From Bacteroidota bacterium (GTDB taxonomy: Bacteria; Bacteroidota; Bacteroidia; Cytophagales; Cyclobacteriaceae): a stretch of DNA of 7,037 nt. Shown here piece after piece: positions 1 to 6,744 of this stretch. The stretch covers positions 1 through 7,037 of the forward strand of contig JAHEMS010000183.1 in assembly GCA_024643595.1 (NCBI GenBank). The letters run 5' to 3'. Below the pieces are notes generated by a model. It saw nothing but the letters and a program-made list of their open reading frames with translations, was not told where the DNA came from and ran no database searches. The position numbers and the translations under genes are program-made. Positions within the stretch are counted from its first letter, which is position 1; every line of letters starts with the position of its first letter.

Positions 1-2457
1 CAGTAATTCAAATAATAGTTTCTTTTCGGTGTGATCAGGACAAGCAGGATAGCCTGGTGCAGGCCGAATGCCATCGTATTTTTCTGATATCAATTCTTCT
101 GTCGTTAATTTCTCAGTTTCTGAATACCCCCATAGTTCTTTACGTACTTTTTCATGAAGGCATTCAGCAAATGCTTCCGCCAGGCGATCGGCTAATGCCT
201 TTGCCATAATTTCAGAATAATCATCGTGATCAGCTTTATGCCTTTCAACTAATTTCTCCAATCCAATACCCGTTGTAACCGCGAACATGCCGAAGTAGTC
301 CTGGCCTTCATTGGGTGAAATGAAATCTGCCAGGCAAAAGTTAGGCAGATTTTGAGCTTTCTTATTCTGTTGACGTAGGAAATGGAATTTAGCTATTGAT
401 TTACCTTCCGCTGTCAATAGATCAACGTCATCTCCTTTATTTACTGCCGGATAGAATGCAATTACTCCGTTTGCCTGTAAACTTTGTCGCATAACAATTT
501 CATCGAGCATTTTATTGGCATCATCAAACAATTTTTTAGCCTCTGAACCCACAACAGGATCCTTAAGAATTCCAGGATATCTTCCAGCCAGCATCCATGT
601 TTGAAAGAATGGCGTCCAATCGATGTATTTTCTGATCTCGGCCAATGAATAATTCACTAATTCTTTCCTTCCAATAAATGTTGGTGTTTTAAAAGTTGCC
701 TGAGACCAATCTATTTGCACGTGATTTTTTCTTGCCTCCTCTATTGAAATATAATTTTTCAGTTGCTGCTTGCTTTCATGGTCCTTACGTAATTCGGCAT
801 ATTCATTTTTAATCCTGGCTTTTAGGGTTTCTCGCGTATTTGGGTTTATTAATTCGCTGGCCACAGGAACAGAACGGGAAGCATCCAATACATGCACCAC
901 AGGTCCCGAGTAAACCGGATCTATTTTTACAGCTGTATGAATTCTGGAAGTTGTCGCTCCGCCAATCAGTAAGGGCAACACCAACTTTTCACGTTCCATC
1001 TCCTTAGCGAAATGGACCATTTCATCTAACGATGGTGTTATCAATCCGCTTAGGCCAATCACATCCACTTTTTCACGTTTAGCGGCTTCCAGAATTTTTT
1101 CTGCCGGAACCATTACGCCAAGGTCGATTACATTGTAATTATTGCAAGCCAGAACAACACCGACTATATTTTTGCCGATGTCATGAACATCCCCTTTTAC
1201 GGTTGCCAACAATATCTTTGCGGCACCTTCACTTTGGTTTCCATTTCTTCTTTTCTCTTCTTCAAGAAATGGAGTCAGCCAGGCCACGGACTTTTTCATT
1301 ACCCGGGCGCTTTTTACGACCTGAGGAAGAAACATTTTTCCAGCTCCAAATAAATCTCCAACCACATTCATACCCGTCATTAGTGGACCTTCAATCACAT
1401 TCAATGGTCTGCCATATTTGTTCAAAGCCTCCTCCGTATCCGCATCAATGAAATCAATAATTCCCTTTACCAGCGAGTGTGTTATTCTTTCTTCAACCGA
1501 TCCTTTTCTCCATTCATCATCTACTTCCTTTTTCTTTGCAGTCCCTTTTACGGTTTCAGCCAGCTCTAAAAGCCGTTCGGTAGCATCATCTCTCCTATTC
1601 AACAGGACATCTTCCACCCGCTCCAACAATTCTTTTGGTATTTCATCATACACTTCCAGCATGGTTGGGTTAACAATTCCCATATCCATACCGTGTTGAA
1701 TGGCATGATACAAAAATGCTGAGTGCATGGCTTCCCTTACCTTTTGATTCCCGCGAAAGCTAAACGAAACATTACTCACACCGCCACTGATATGGGCATC
1801 TGGTAAATTCTCTCTTATCCATTTTGTTGCTTTGAAATAATCAAGGGCATAGTTTCTATGTTCTTCAATCCCCGTTGCAACAGGAAAAATATTTGGATCA
1901 AAAATGATATCCTCAGGCGGAAAATGTACCTGATTGACCAAAATATGATAAGCTCGTTTACAGATATCAATTCTTCGTTGGTAGGTATCGGCCTGACCTT
2001 GTTCATCAAAAGCCATTACTACGGTGGCTGCTCCATATCGCCTTAGCAACTTCGCCTGCCTGATAAATTCATCTTCACCTCCTTTTAGGCTGATTGAATT
2101 AACAATTCCTTTACCCTGAAGGCATTTTAACCCTGCTTCAATCACTTCCCACTTGGACGAATCAATCATTACTGGTATGCGGGAAATCTCTGGCTCAGAC
2201 GCCATCAGATTCAAAAATTTTACCATGGCAGATTTTGAATCAAGCATGCCTTCATCCATGTTGACATCAATCACCTGGGCACCCCCGCGAACCTGATCTA
2301 AAGCAACATCAAGCGCTTCATCAAACTTATCTTCCTTAATTAGCTTCAGAAATCTGGCTGAACCAGTTACGTTGGTGCGCTCACCAATATTGACAAAGTT
2401 GGAGCCTGGCGTGATGACAACCGCCTCAAGTCCACTTAGCTTTAGCGGCTTATGCAT
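1..2457 (-). CDS. metH: Cobalamin-dependent methionine synthase, folate/B12/activation part of a split MetH (3' end outside window)
   Basis: This gene encodes the part of 5-methyltetrahydrofolate-homocysteine methyltransferase that takes the methyl group from methyl-THF onto cob(I)alamin, and it also carries the reactivation domain. I translated the 819 visible residues by hand and found no internal stop. Domains in order: pterin-binding barrel, about 20-270 (NIGERTNVTG at 23-32, MDEGMLD at 67-73, FDPNIF at 186-191, SNVSFSFRGN at 228-237); helical cap, about 310-395 (GKMFLPQVV at 373-381); cobalamin-binding Rossmann domain, about 413-530; SAM-binding activation domain from about 590. The cobalamin triad is intact: D423 and H425 in DVHDIG, and S476 in SGLITPSL, matching E. 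coli D757, H759 and S810. Activation-domain residues D613, R798 and Y803 match E. coli D946, R1134 and Y1139. Compared with E. coli MetH, about 75 C-terminal residues lie beyond the left edge. The homocysteine domain is absent and is supplied by the upstream gene, whose stop codon lies inside this gene's start region. The ATG at 2457 fits because the protein begins at the interdomain linker. Confidence 0.97.
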   Translation of the reverse strand, partial: MHKPLKLSGLEAVVITPGSNFVNIGERTNVTGSARFLKLIKEDKFDEALDVALDQVRGGAQVIDVNMDEGMLDSKSAMVKFLNLMASEPEISRIPVMIDSSKWEVIEAGLKCLQGKGIVNSISLKGGEDEFIRQAKLLRRYGAATVVMAFDEQGQADTYQRRIDICKRAYHILVNQVHFPPEDIIFDPNIFPVATGIEEHRNYALDYFKATKWIRENLPDAHISGGVSNVSFSFRGNQKVREAMHSAFLYHAIQHGMDMGIVNPTMLEVYDEIPKELLERVEDVLLNRRDDATERLLELAETVKGTAKKKEVDDEWRKGSVEERITHSLVKGIIDFIDADTEEALNKYGRPLNVIEGPLMTGMNVVGDLFGAGKMFLPQVVKSARVMKKSVAWLTPFLEEEKRRNGNQSEGAAKILLATVKGDVHDIGKNIVGVVLACNNYNVIDLGVMVPAEKILEAAKREKVDVIGLSGLITPSLDEMVHFAKEMEREKLVLPLLIGGATTSRIHTAVKIDPVYSGPVVHVLDASRSVPVASELINPNTRETLKARIKNEYAELRKDHESKQQLKNYISIEEARKNHVQIDWSQATFKTPTFIGRKELVNYSLAEIRKYIDWTPFFQTWMLAGRYPGILKDPVVGSEAKKLFDDANKMLDEIVMRQSLQANGVIAFYPAVNKGDDVDLLTAEGKSIAKFHFLRQQNKKAQNLPNFCLADFISPNEGQDYFGMFAVTTGIGLEKLVERHKADHDDYSEIMAKALADRLAEAFAECLHEKVRKELWGYSETEKLTTEELISEKYDGIRPAPGYPACPDHTEKKLLFELL

Positions 2458-3451
2458 GCTGAATTACCTCTCGCGGTTTATATTTTTTAGCTACCTCGGA
2501 GATCACCCGTATGTGATCCGGTGTGGTACCACAACAACCTCCTACTATGTTGACAAGTCCTTCTTTTAAAAACTCTTCCATTTCTTTGCCCATTTCCTCA
2601 GGTGATTGATCATAGTGACCAAACTCGTTAGGTAAGCCGGCATTGGGATAGGCACTCACATAGAAGGGTGAATTCTCGTTTAATACCTGCAAATATGGGC
2701 GTAACTGAGCGGCACCAAGTGCACAATTCAAACCGATACTTAATAAGGGCACGTGTGAAAGAGAAATCAGGAATGCTTCCGTTGTTTGCCCCGATAATGT
2801 CCTGCCGCTGGCATCGGTAATGGTCCCCGATACCATCACCGGAACTTGTTTGCCCGACTCTTCAAAATATTCCTGTATGGCAAACAACGCAGCCTTAGCG
2901 TTGAGGGTATCGAAAACTGTTTCAACAAGAAGTACATCGGCACCACCATCTAACAACCCCTTCACTTGTTCCTTGTAGGCGATTCGCAAATCATCAAACG
3001 AAACAGCCCGATAGCCAGGGTTATTCACATCGGGTGATAAAGAAGCTGTTCGATTTGTTGGACCTAATGCTCCCGCAACATACCGGAGTTTATCAGGATT
3101 TAATTGGGTTACTTCCAGTGCTGCTTCTTTTGCTATTTTGGCTGACTGATAATTCAAATCGTAAACAGCATCTTCCAGATGATAGTCAGCTTGCGCAATG
3201 GAAGTACTGCTAAATGTATTGGTTTCAATTATATCGGCACCCGCCAATAAATACTGACGATGTATCTCCTTTATAATATCCGGACGTGTGATCGACAAGA
3301 GATCATTGTTACCTTTGAGAGGAAATTGATGATCTTTAAAACGATCTCCCCGGAAATCTTCTTCTTCCAATGCATGACGTTGAATCATCGTACCCATAGC
3401 GCCGTCCAGCACCAGGATTCTGTCTTTTAATATTTCTTCGATTTTTTTCAC
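2450..3451 (-). CDS. metH: Homocysteine S-methyltransferase module of split methionine synthase MetH
   Basis: This 333-residue protein is the zinc-dependent homocysteine-binding barrel that forms the N-terminal third of E. coli MetH. It would accept the methyl group from methylcobalamin carried by the partner protein encoded immediately downstream, giving methionine in the cytoplasm. Visible motifs are LDGAMGTMIQ (15-24), KGNNDLL (46-52), GADIIETNTF (71-80), GPTNRTASLSPDVN (130-143), ETVFDTLNAKAA (177-188) and SGTITDASGRTLSGQTTEAF (208-227). The zinc ligands are C243 in LNCALG and C306-C307 in VGGCCGTTP, equivalent to E. coli C247, C310 and C311. The protein stops right after the barrel, in the linker before the folate domain. 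The start is GTG: an in-frame TAG lies at 3485-3487 with no ATG between, and GGAG sits just upstream, although only 3 nt from the GTG. The gene is preceded by a SAM-I riboswitch and overlaps the next gene by 8 bp, so one regulated operon is expected. A stand-alone betaine or S-methylmethionine methyltransferase is less likely, given the close match to MetH and the adjacent remainder of that enzyme. Confidence 0.95.
   Translation of the reverse strand: MKKIEEILKDRILVLDGAMGTMIQRHALEEEDFRGDRFKDHQFPLKGNNDLLSITRPDIIKEIHRQYLLAGADIIETNTFSSTSIAQADYHLEDAVYDLNYQSAKIAKEAALEVTQLNPDKLRYVAGALGPTNRTASLSPDVNNPGYRAVSFDDLRIAYKEQVKGLLDGGADVLLVETVFDTLNAKAALFAIQEYFEESGKQVPVMVSGTITDASGRTLSGQTTEAFLISLSHVPLLSIGLNCALGAAQLRPYLQVLNENSPFYVSAYPNAGLPNEFGHYDQSPEEMGKEMEEFLKEGLVNIVGGCCGTTPDHIRVISEVAKKYKPREVIQHA
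2466..2471 (-). promoter_or_regulatory. Ribosome binding site for the downstream metH gene, inside the upstream metH gene
   Basis: AGAGGT on the minus strand lies 8 nt before the ATG at 2457 and inside the last codons of the upstream gene. It supports an independent start at 2457. Together with the 8-bp overlap (stop codon at 2452-2450) it suggests translational coupling, in which ribosomes finishing the first gene begin the second. Bacteroidota often do without such sites, so its contribution is uncertain. Confidence 0.5.
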
Positions 3452-3483
3452 TCTCTCCGTTTTATGTTCCTTTCCAGAAAGAG
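3451..3483 (-). promoter_or_regulatory. Putative translational expression platform of the SAM riboswitch, sequestering the metH ribosome binding site
   Basis: Downstream of the aptamer, CTCTTTC (3483-3477) can pair with GAGAGAG (3457-3451), which covers most of the GGAG ribosome binding site and the first base of the GTG start. Six Watson-Crick pairs and one G-U close a 19-nt loop. The same CTCTTTC region can instead pair with the 5' flank of P1/P2: TCCAGAAAGA (3603-3594) is perfectly complementary over 10 bp to TCTTTCTGGA (3482-3473). The two pairings exclude each other. My inference is that SAM-bound P1 and P2 hold the upstream strand, the free CTCTTTC then covers the ribosome site, and without SAM the 10-bp helix exposes it. 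This is seen by eye and no energies were computed. Confidence 0.5.
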
Positions 3484-3497
3484 CCTATTGAGTGGCC

Positions 3498-3608
3498 GCC
3501 TATCTTTTCTGCATTCGTTTGTTCTTTGCAGAAGGGAGTTAGCACCAAGTTATCAGCAAGGTTGCTAAGACTTCAACGGGCCCTGTCCCTCAGTCTTTCT
3601 GGATAAGC
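3498..3608 (-). promoter_or_regulatory. SAM-I (S-box) riboswitch aptamer upstream of metH
   Basis: On the minus strand this leader carries the SAM-I consensus in order: CTTATC, GAGGGAC, GGCCC, TGAAG, GCAACC, GGTGCTAACTCC and AGATAGG. Helices can be drawn by eye. P1 pairs GCTTATC (3608-3602) with GATAGGC (3504-3498), with one G-U pair. P2 pairs AAGACT (3597-3592) with AGTCTT (3572-3567). P4 pairs TTCTGCA (3533-3527) with TGCAGAA (3513-3507). P3, between GCAACC and GGTGCTAA, is short and weak. SAM-I aptamers bind S-adenosylmethionine and usually turn off methionine and SAM biosynthesis genes, which fits the metH operon starting 47 nt downstream. No stem followed by a U-run separates aptamer and gene, so translational rather than transcriptional control is likely. 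Confidence 0.93.
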
Positions 3609-3659
3609 ACTACAAAGAAAAGCATTAAGAAGGTAAAAATAAAGATATGATGTGCTTAT
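3603..3659. repeat. 8-bp inverted repeat flanking the metH leader start
   Basis: ATAAGCAC at 3603-3610 (plus strand) and GTGCTTAT at 3652-3659 are perfect inverted copies separated by 41 bp. The inner copy encodes the 5' strand of riboswitch P1. The outer copy overlaps a TTATTTTG hexamer-like element upstream of ppx. It may be an operator, a competing strand for P1 if transcription starts further upstream, or chance. Confidence 0.4.
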
Positions 3660-3691
3660 TTTGCGTTGCTATTCGTCACTAACTGATTACG
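3609..3691. promoter_or_regulatory. Divergent promoter region between metH and ppx
   Basis: This AT-rich stretch separates the metH leader (minus) from ppx (plus) and contains no gene. Both promoters are expected here, although that of ppx could lie partly in the riboswitch DNA. Near matches to the Bacteroidota -7 element TAnnTTTG are TTATTTTG at 3656-3663 (plus, 28 nt before the ppx start) and TATCTTTA at 3647-3640 or TTTCTTTG at 3620-3613 (minus, before the aptamer). Each has one mismatch, and none has a clear upstream TTG element at the right spacing. The region is therefore assigned by position and the exact promoters are not determined. Confidence 0.4.
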
Positions 3692-4600
3692 TTGAAACTC
3701 GCTGCCATCGATATAGGTTCAAACGCTATTCGCCTTCAAATCTCAACCATCTACGATAAAGGCCCTAAGCTCCTCTTTAAAAAGTTGGAATATGTGCGCT
3801 TCCCCCTGCGTCTTGGACATGACGTGTTCAACGACAATCGCATCAGCGACCTCAGCAAATTGAAGTTCAAAAAGTTAATGAAAACATATAAGCTGCTGCT
3901 TGAACTTTATGAGGTTGATGATTTTATGTTTTGTGCCACTTCGGCCATGAGGGAATCAGAAAATGGTCAGGAACTGGCTGACGAAGTACAAAAGGAATTA
4001 GGGATTACCATCAACATCATTGACGGCATGCTTGAAGCTGAAATGATCAATCGCGCCATCGCCTCCTACTTAGGCGGTGAAACTTATTTACACATCGATG
4101 TAGGTGGGGGTAGCACAGAACTTAACTTATTTGTGAAAGGTATTAAATTAAAAACGCGTTCGTTCAAAGTCGGATCGGTGCGGGTGCTCGAACATCATGA
4201 TTCTCCGGTGATGTGGAATGACATGGAAAAATGGGTGAAGGATAATGTCAAGAAGGAATTTGGCAAAGTGATTGCCGTTGGTACGGGGGGTAACATCAGT
4301 AAAATTTTTGAGTTAGCCAGGAAAAAACCAGGTCATGCTTTACCCATTAAAAAAGTAAAGGAAATCCGAAAAATGGTAGAAGGGCTTACTCTTGATCAGC
4401 GAATTTATGAATTGCAAATGAACCCTGACCGTGCGGATGTTATTGTGCCGGCAACCTACATTTACCTCCAGGTGATGCAATGGGCTCGTGCCAACAGTAT
4501 TCTTGTGCCTGATGTAGGCTTAAAGGATGGCATTTTGCTTCACCTTTTAGAAAAAAATATGTCTCAGAAAAAAATTGAATTCAAGACGGGGCGCTTCTAG
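3692..4600 (+). CDS. ppx: Exopolyphosphatase / Ppx-GppA family phosphatase, short single-module form
   Basis: This is a 302-residue member of the Ppx/GppA family, in the sugar kinase/Hsp70/actin ATPase fold, which hydrolyses terminal phosphate from inorganic polyphosphate and in some members converts pppGpp to ppGpp. Visible motifs are AAIDIGSNAIRL (4-14, first phosphate loop), CATSAMRES (81-89), IDGMLEAEMI (110-119), HIDVGGGSTEL (134-144, second phosphate loop), VGSVRVLE (160-167), VGTGGNISKI (196-205), PDRADVIVPA (245-254) and GLKDGILL (276-283). E115 aligns with the catalytic Glu (E121 in E. coli Ppx); the preceding Glu of the usual EEA motif is Leu here. The protein lacks the C-terminal HD-like region of the roughly 510-residue E. 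coli Ppx. The start is TTG at 3692: an in-frame TAA at 3680 leaves no ATG, and conserved sequence begins at once. No ribosome binding site is seen. Its stop codon overlaps that of convergent ppk1, which supports a polyphosphate role over pure pppGpp hydrolysis. Confidence 0.9.
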   Translation: MKLAAIDIGSNAIRLQISTIYDKGPKLLFKKLEYVRFPLRLGHDVFNDNRISDLSKLKFKKLMKTYKLLLELYEVDDFMFCATSAMRESENGQELADEVQKELGITINIIDGMLEAEMINRAIASYLGGETYLHIDVGGGSTELNLFVKGIKLKTRSFKVGSVRVLEHHDSPVMWNDMEKWVKDNVKKEFGKVIAVGTGGNISKIFELARKKPGHALPIKKVKEIRKMVEGLTLDQRIYELQMNPDRADVIVPATYIYLQVMQWARANSILVPDVGLKDGILLHLLEKNMSQKKIEFKTGRF

Positions 4601-6744
4601 AATAGGTTGACATTCCTAAACGATTCCTGCGTGACTTCAAAAAACTCTTTATGAATATTAAAGGGTGGCTCTCCATTATGTTCTTTGATAACGTAGGTTC
4701 CATCCTGGCGCATGGTATAAGCATTTACATTATCCTTCAAATTAAATTTGAGCATGTTCATGGCCTGCCTTTTTAGCATATCCTGTTCCAGGGAGAACAA
4801 GGATTCTATTCTTCGATCAAAACTTCTCACCATCGCATCAGCACTGCCCAAATACACTTTCGGATTACCGACATTATGAAAATAATAAATCCGGGAGTGT
4901 TCGAGGTACTCACCTACGATGGATATCACTTCAATATTCTCGCTTAACCCTGGGCGCCCCGGACGTAAGCAGCACATACCACGAATGATTAGTTTTATAG
5001 GCACCCCTGCCTTTGATGCTTCATATAAAGCATCAATAAACTCTTTGTCCTGAAGTGAGTTCAACTTAATGACAATACCAGAAGGCAAGCCTTGCCGCGC
5101 ATTTTCAGCTTCACGATTCACCAGATTGCACAATTGTATGCGCATATCCCGTGGTGAAGTAATCAGGTTCCGATAAGCCGATGGCTGCGAATGTCCGGTG
5201 ATTACATTAAAAAACTCTGATACATCATGTGCGTATGTTTCATTGGTGGTGAGCAGACCTATATCGGTGTAAAAGCGAGATGTAAGCTCATTATAGTTGC
5301 CACTGGAGAGATGGACATAGCGATAAACCCGATCTTGTTCATTGCGCACAATCAGAAGAAGTTTGGTGTGTGTTTTCAGGCTACTTACGCCATAAATCAC
5401 AAAACAACCTGCCTTTTGTAATCGTTGTGCCTCACGAAGGTTGTTCTCTTCATCGAAACGAGCTTTCACTTCAAACAAAACGGCTACGTGCTTTCCATTT
5501 TCCGCAGCTTGCAGCAAAGCAGCCGTAATCCTTGAATCTTTGGCAACCCGGTAGATAGTAATCTTTATCGACAACACCTGTGGATCTTCAGATGCTCTTT
5601 CAATTAGTTCAAGCACAGGATCCATGGAATCATAAGGATGGTGCAAAAGGACATCCCGTTCCTTTAGCACATCAAAAATATCGCGTGTGCCAAATTCCGG
5701 AAAGGAAACCGGTTGACGTGGTGGATGAAGTGGTGCTTTCTTATCTTTAAACTCTCTATGATTGATGATCTGATTAATACCCGTAAAATCAATCATTCCA
5801 TCCTTGGGGATTCGAAAAATATTGAGTTCATCGATATCCCATTGAATTTTCAAAAGCCGTAAAAGCCATGGATCAGGATTCTCTTCTATGTCCAATCTCA
5901 CTACCCGTCCTGTTCTCCGGGTTTGAAGTTTTCTTTTTAATTCAAGCAGAAAGTTAGATTCAATATCCTCACTTTCCTCCAATGTAAAATCGCCATTTCT
6001 ATTGATCCTAAATAAGTTAACCGCTTCGATCTCAACATTTCTGAATAAGTGTTGAATATTAAACCGAATGATCTCCTCAACCGGAACAAAGGAAATGAAA
6101 TGATCATCATTTTCAATTTCAAAAAAGCGGGGGATATTACTTGGTACTTGAATAAATGAAACCCGATGTTGATTGTTGATATCCTGCGGTGCTTTGGTAA
6201 TAACACCGAATAAGAGCCGATTATATTTTAGAACCGGGAAAGTGTGATAACTATCGAACAGCATGGGGGTAAGCATCGGAAAGATCGTCTGGTGAAAATA
6301 CCGGCTTACCAACGCAACCTGCTCCAGTGTCAGTGATTCATAGCTTGCTATGCGGAAATTATTCTTTTCAAAAAGGGGCTGTAATTTTTTGCTGTAATAT
6401 TCATTCTGATCCCGAACAAATTTCTGAGTTTCCTTCATCAGTAATTGATGAAACGGGATTTCCCTTAGCCCACTGTAGTCATATCGTTCATTCCCAAAAT
6501 CAATATAATTATATAAACTTCCCAGGCGAATGGTGCAAAATTCATCGAGGTTAGAGGCGGTTATCGCCAGAAATTTCAATCGGTCAAAAATAGTACGATC
6601 CATGTGCTTGGCCTGGTCCAGCACACGATAGTTGAACTTAAGCCAGCTGAGGTCCCGGCTTATGTAATTACTTTCATGAATCAGTTTTTGTGTAAGATCA
6701 TGCTGCCTTTCGGCTGGAATTTCCTCTAACTGATCACCGATCAT
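4597..6744 (-). CDS. ppk1: Polyphosphate kinase 1
   Basis: PPK1 reversibly transfers the gamma-phosphate of ATP to growing inorganic polyphosphate through a phosphohistidine intermediate. The 715-residue product is near full family length (E. coli about 690). It shows the N-terminal signature YISRDLSWLKFNYRVL (27-42), then the middle domains, then two phospholipase D-like catalytic domains. IKITIYRVAKDSRI (393-406) and VKARFDEENN (426-435) carry R399 and R429, aligning with the magnesium/phosphate ligands R375 and R405 of E. coli. H459 in LKTHTK aligns with the phosphorylated H435, and H478 in YVHLSSGNYNE aligns with H454. CCLRPGRPGLSENI (591-604), EHSRIYYF (615-622) and GSADAMVRSFDRRIE (633-647) follow. 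The last departs from the usual SADWMPRNLDRR pattern at A637 and at S641-F642. The ATG at 6744 overlaps the gyrB stop as ATGA, giving a leader of about 26 residues before the conserved core. Co-transcription with gyrB is likely. The 3' end meets convergent ppx. Confidence 0.97.
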   Translation of the reverse strand: MIGDQLEEIPAERQHDLTQKLIHESNYISRDLSWLKFNYRVLDQAKHMDRTIFDRLKFLAITASNLDEFCTIRLGSLYNYIDFGNERYDYSGLREIPFHQLLMKETQKFVRDQNEYYSKKLQPLFEKNNFRIASYESLTLEQVALVSRYFHQTIFPMLTPMLFDSYHTFPVLKYNRLLFGVITKAPQDINNQHRVSFIQVPSNIPRFFEIENDDHFISFVPVEEIIRFNIQHLFRNVEIEAVNLFRINRNGDFTLEESEDIESNFLLELKRKLQTRRTGRVVRLDIEENPDPWLLRLLKIQWDIDELNIFRIPKDGMIDFTGINQIINHREFKDKKAPLHPPRQPVSFPEFGTRDIFDVLKERDVLLHHPYDSMDPVLELIERASEDPQVLSIKITIYRVAKDSRITAALLQAAENGKHVAVLFEVKARFDEENNLREAQRLQKAGCFVIYGVSSLKTHTKLLLIVRNEQDRVYRYVHLSSGNYNELTSRFYTDIGLLTTNETYAHDVSEFFNVITGHSQPSAYRNLITSPRDMRIQLCNLVNREAENARQGLPSGIVIKLNSLQDKEFIDALYEASKAGVPIKLIIRGMCCLRPGRPGLSENIEVISIVGEYLEHSRIYYFHNVGNPKVYLGSADAMVRSFDRRIESLFSLEQDMLKRQAMNMLKFNLKDNVNAYTMRQDGTYVIKEHNGEPPFNIHKEFFEVTQESFRNVNLF

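Noticed and set aside
1203..1699. Plus-strand open frames of 82 and 93 codons at 1203-1451 and 1418-1699
   Set aside because: They lie antisense to the continuous metH coding frame, which carries conserved cap-domain and cobalamin-domain motifs. Their predicted products are low-complexity, rich in Ser and Phe, as expected of the reverse of a coding strand.
2450..2458. Programmed +1 frameshift fusing the two metH genes
   Set aside because: There is no recognisable slippery codon or stimulatory structure, and the downstream gene has its own ATG with AGAGGT 8 nt upstream. Separate initiation is the simpler reading.
1815..2569. Short open frames at 1815-2009 (minus), 1858-2046 (plus) and 2372-2569 (plus)
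   Set aside because: All are out-of-frame or antisense to metH, with no recognisable protein and no start signals.
3442..3448. Run of seven A (minus strand) right after the metH GTG start, considered as a phase-variable tract or slippage site
   Set aside because: Seven bases is short and expected from Lys-Lys codons in an AT-rich genome. Nothing else suggests phase variation of a biosynthetic gene.
4600..4625. Possible terminator hairpin TAGG/CCTA just past the ppx stop
   Set aside because: It has only a 4-bp stem, an 8-nt loop and no following T-run, and it lies inside ppk1 coding sequence. This is not enough for an intrinsic terminator.
5227..6554. Short open frames at 5227-5421 (plus), 5937-6206 (minus) and 6327-6554 (plus)
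   Set aside because: They are shadows within ppk1, whose frame is conserved along its whole length.
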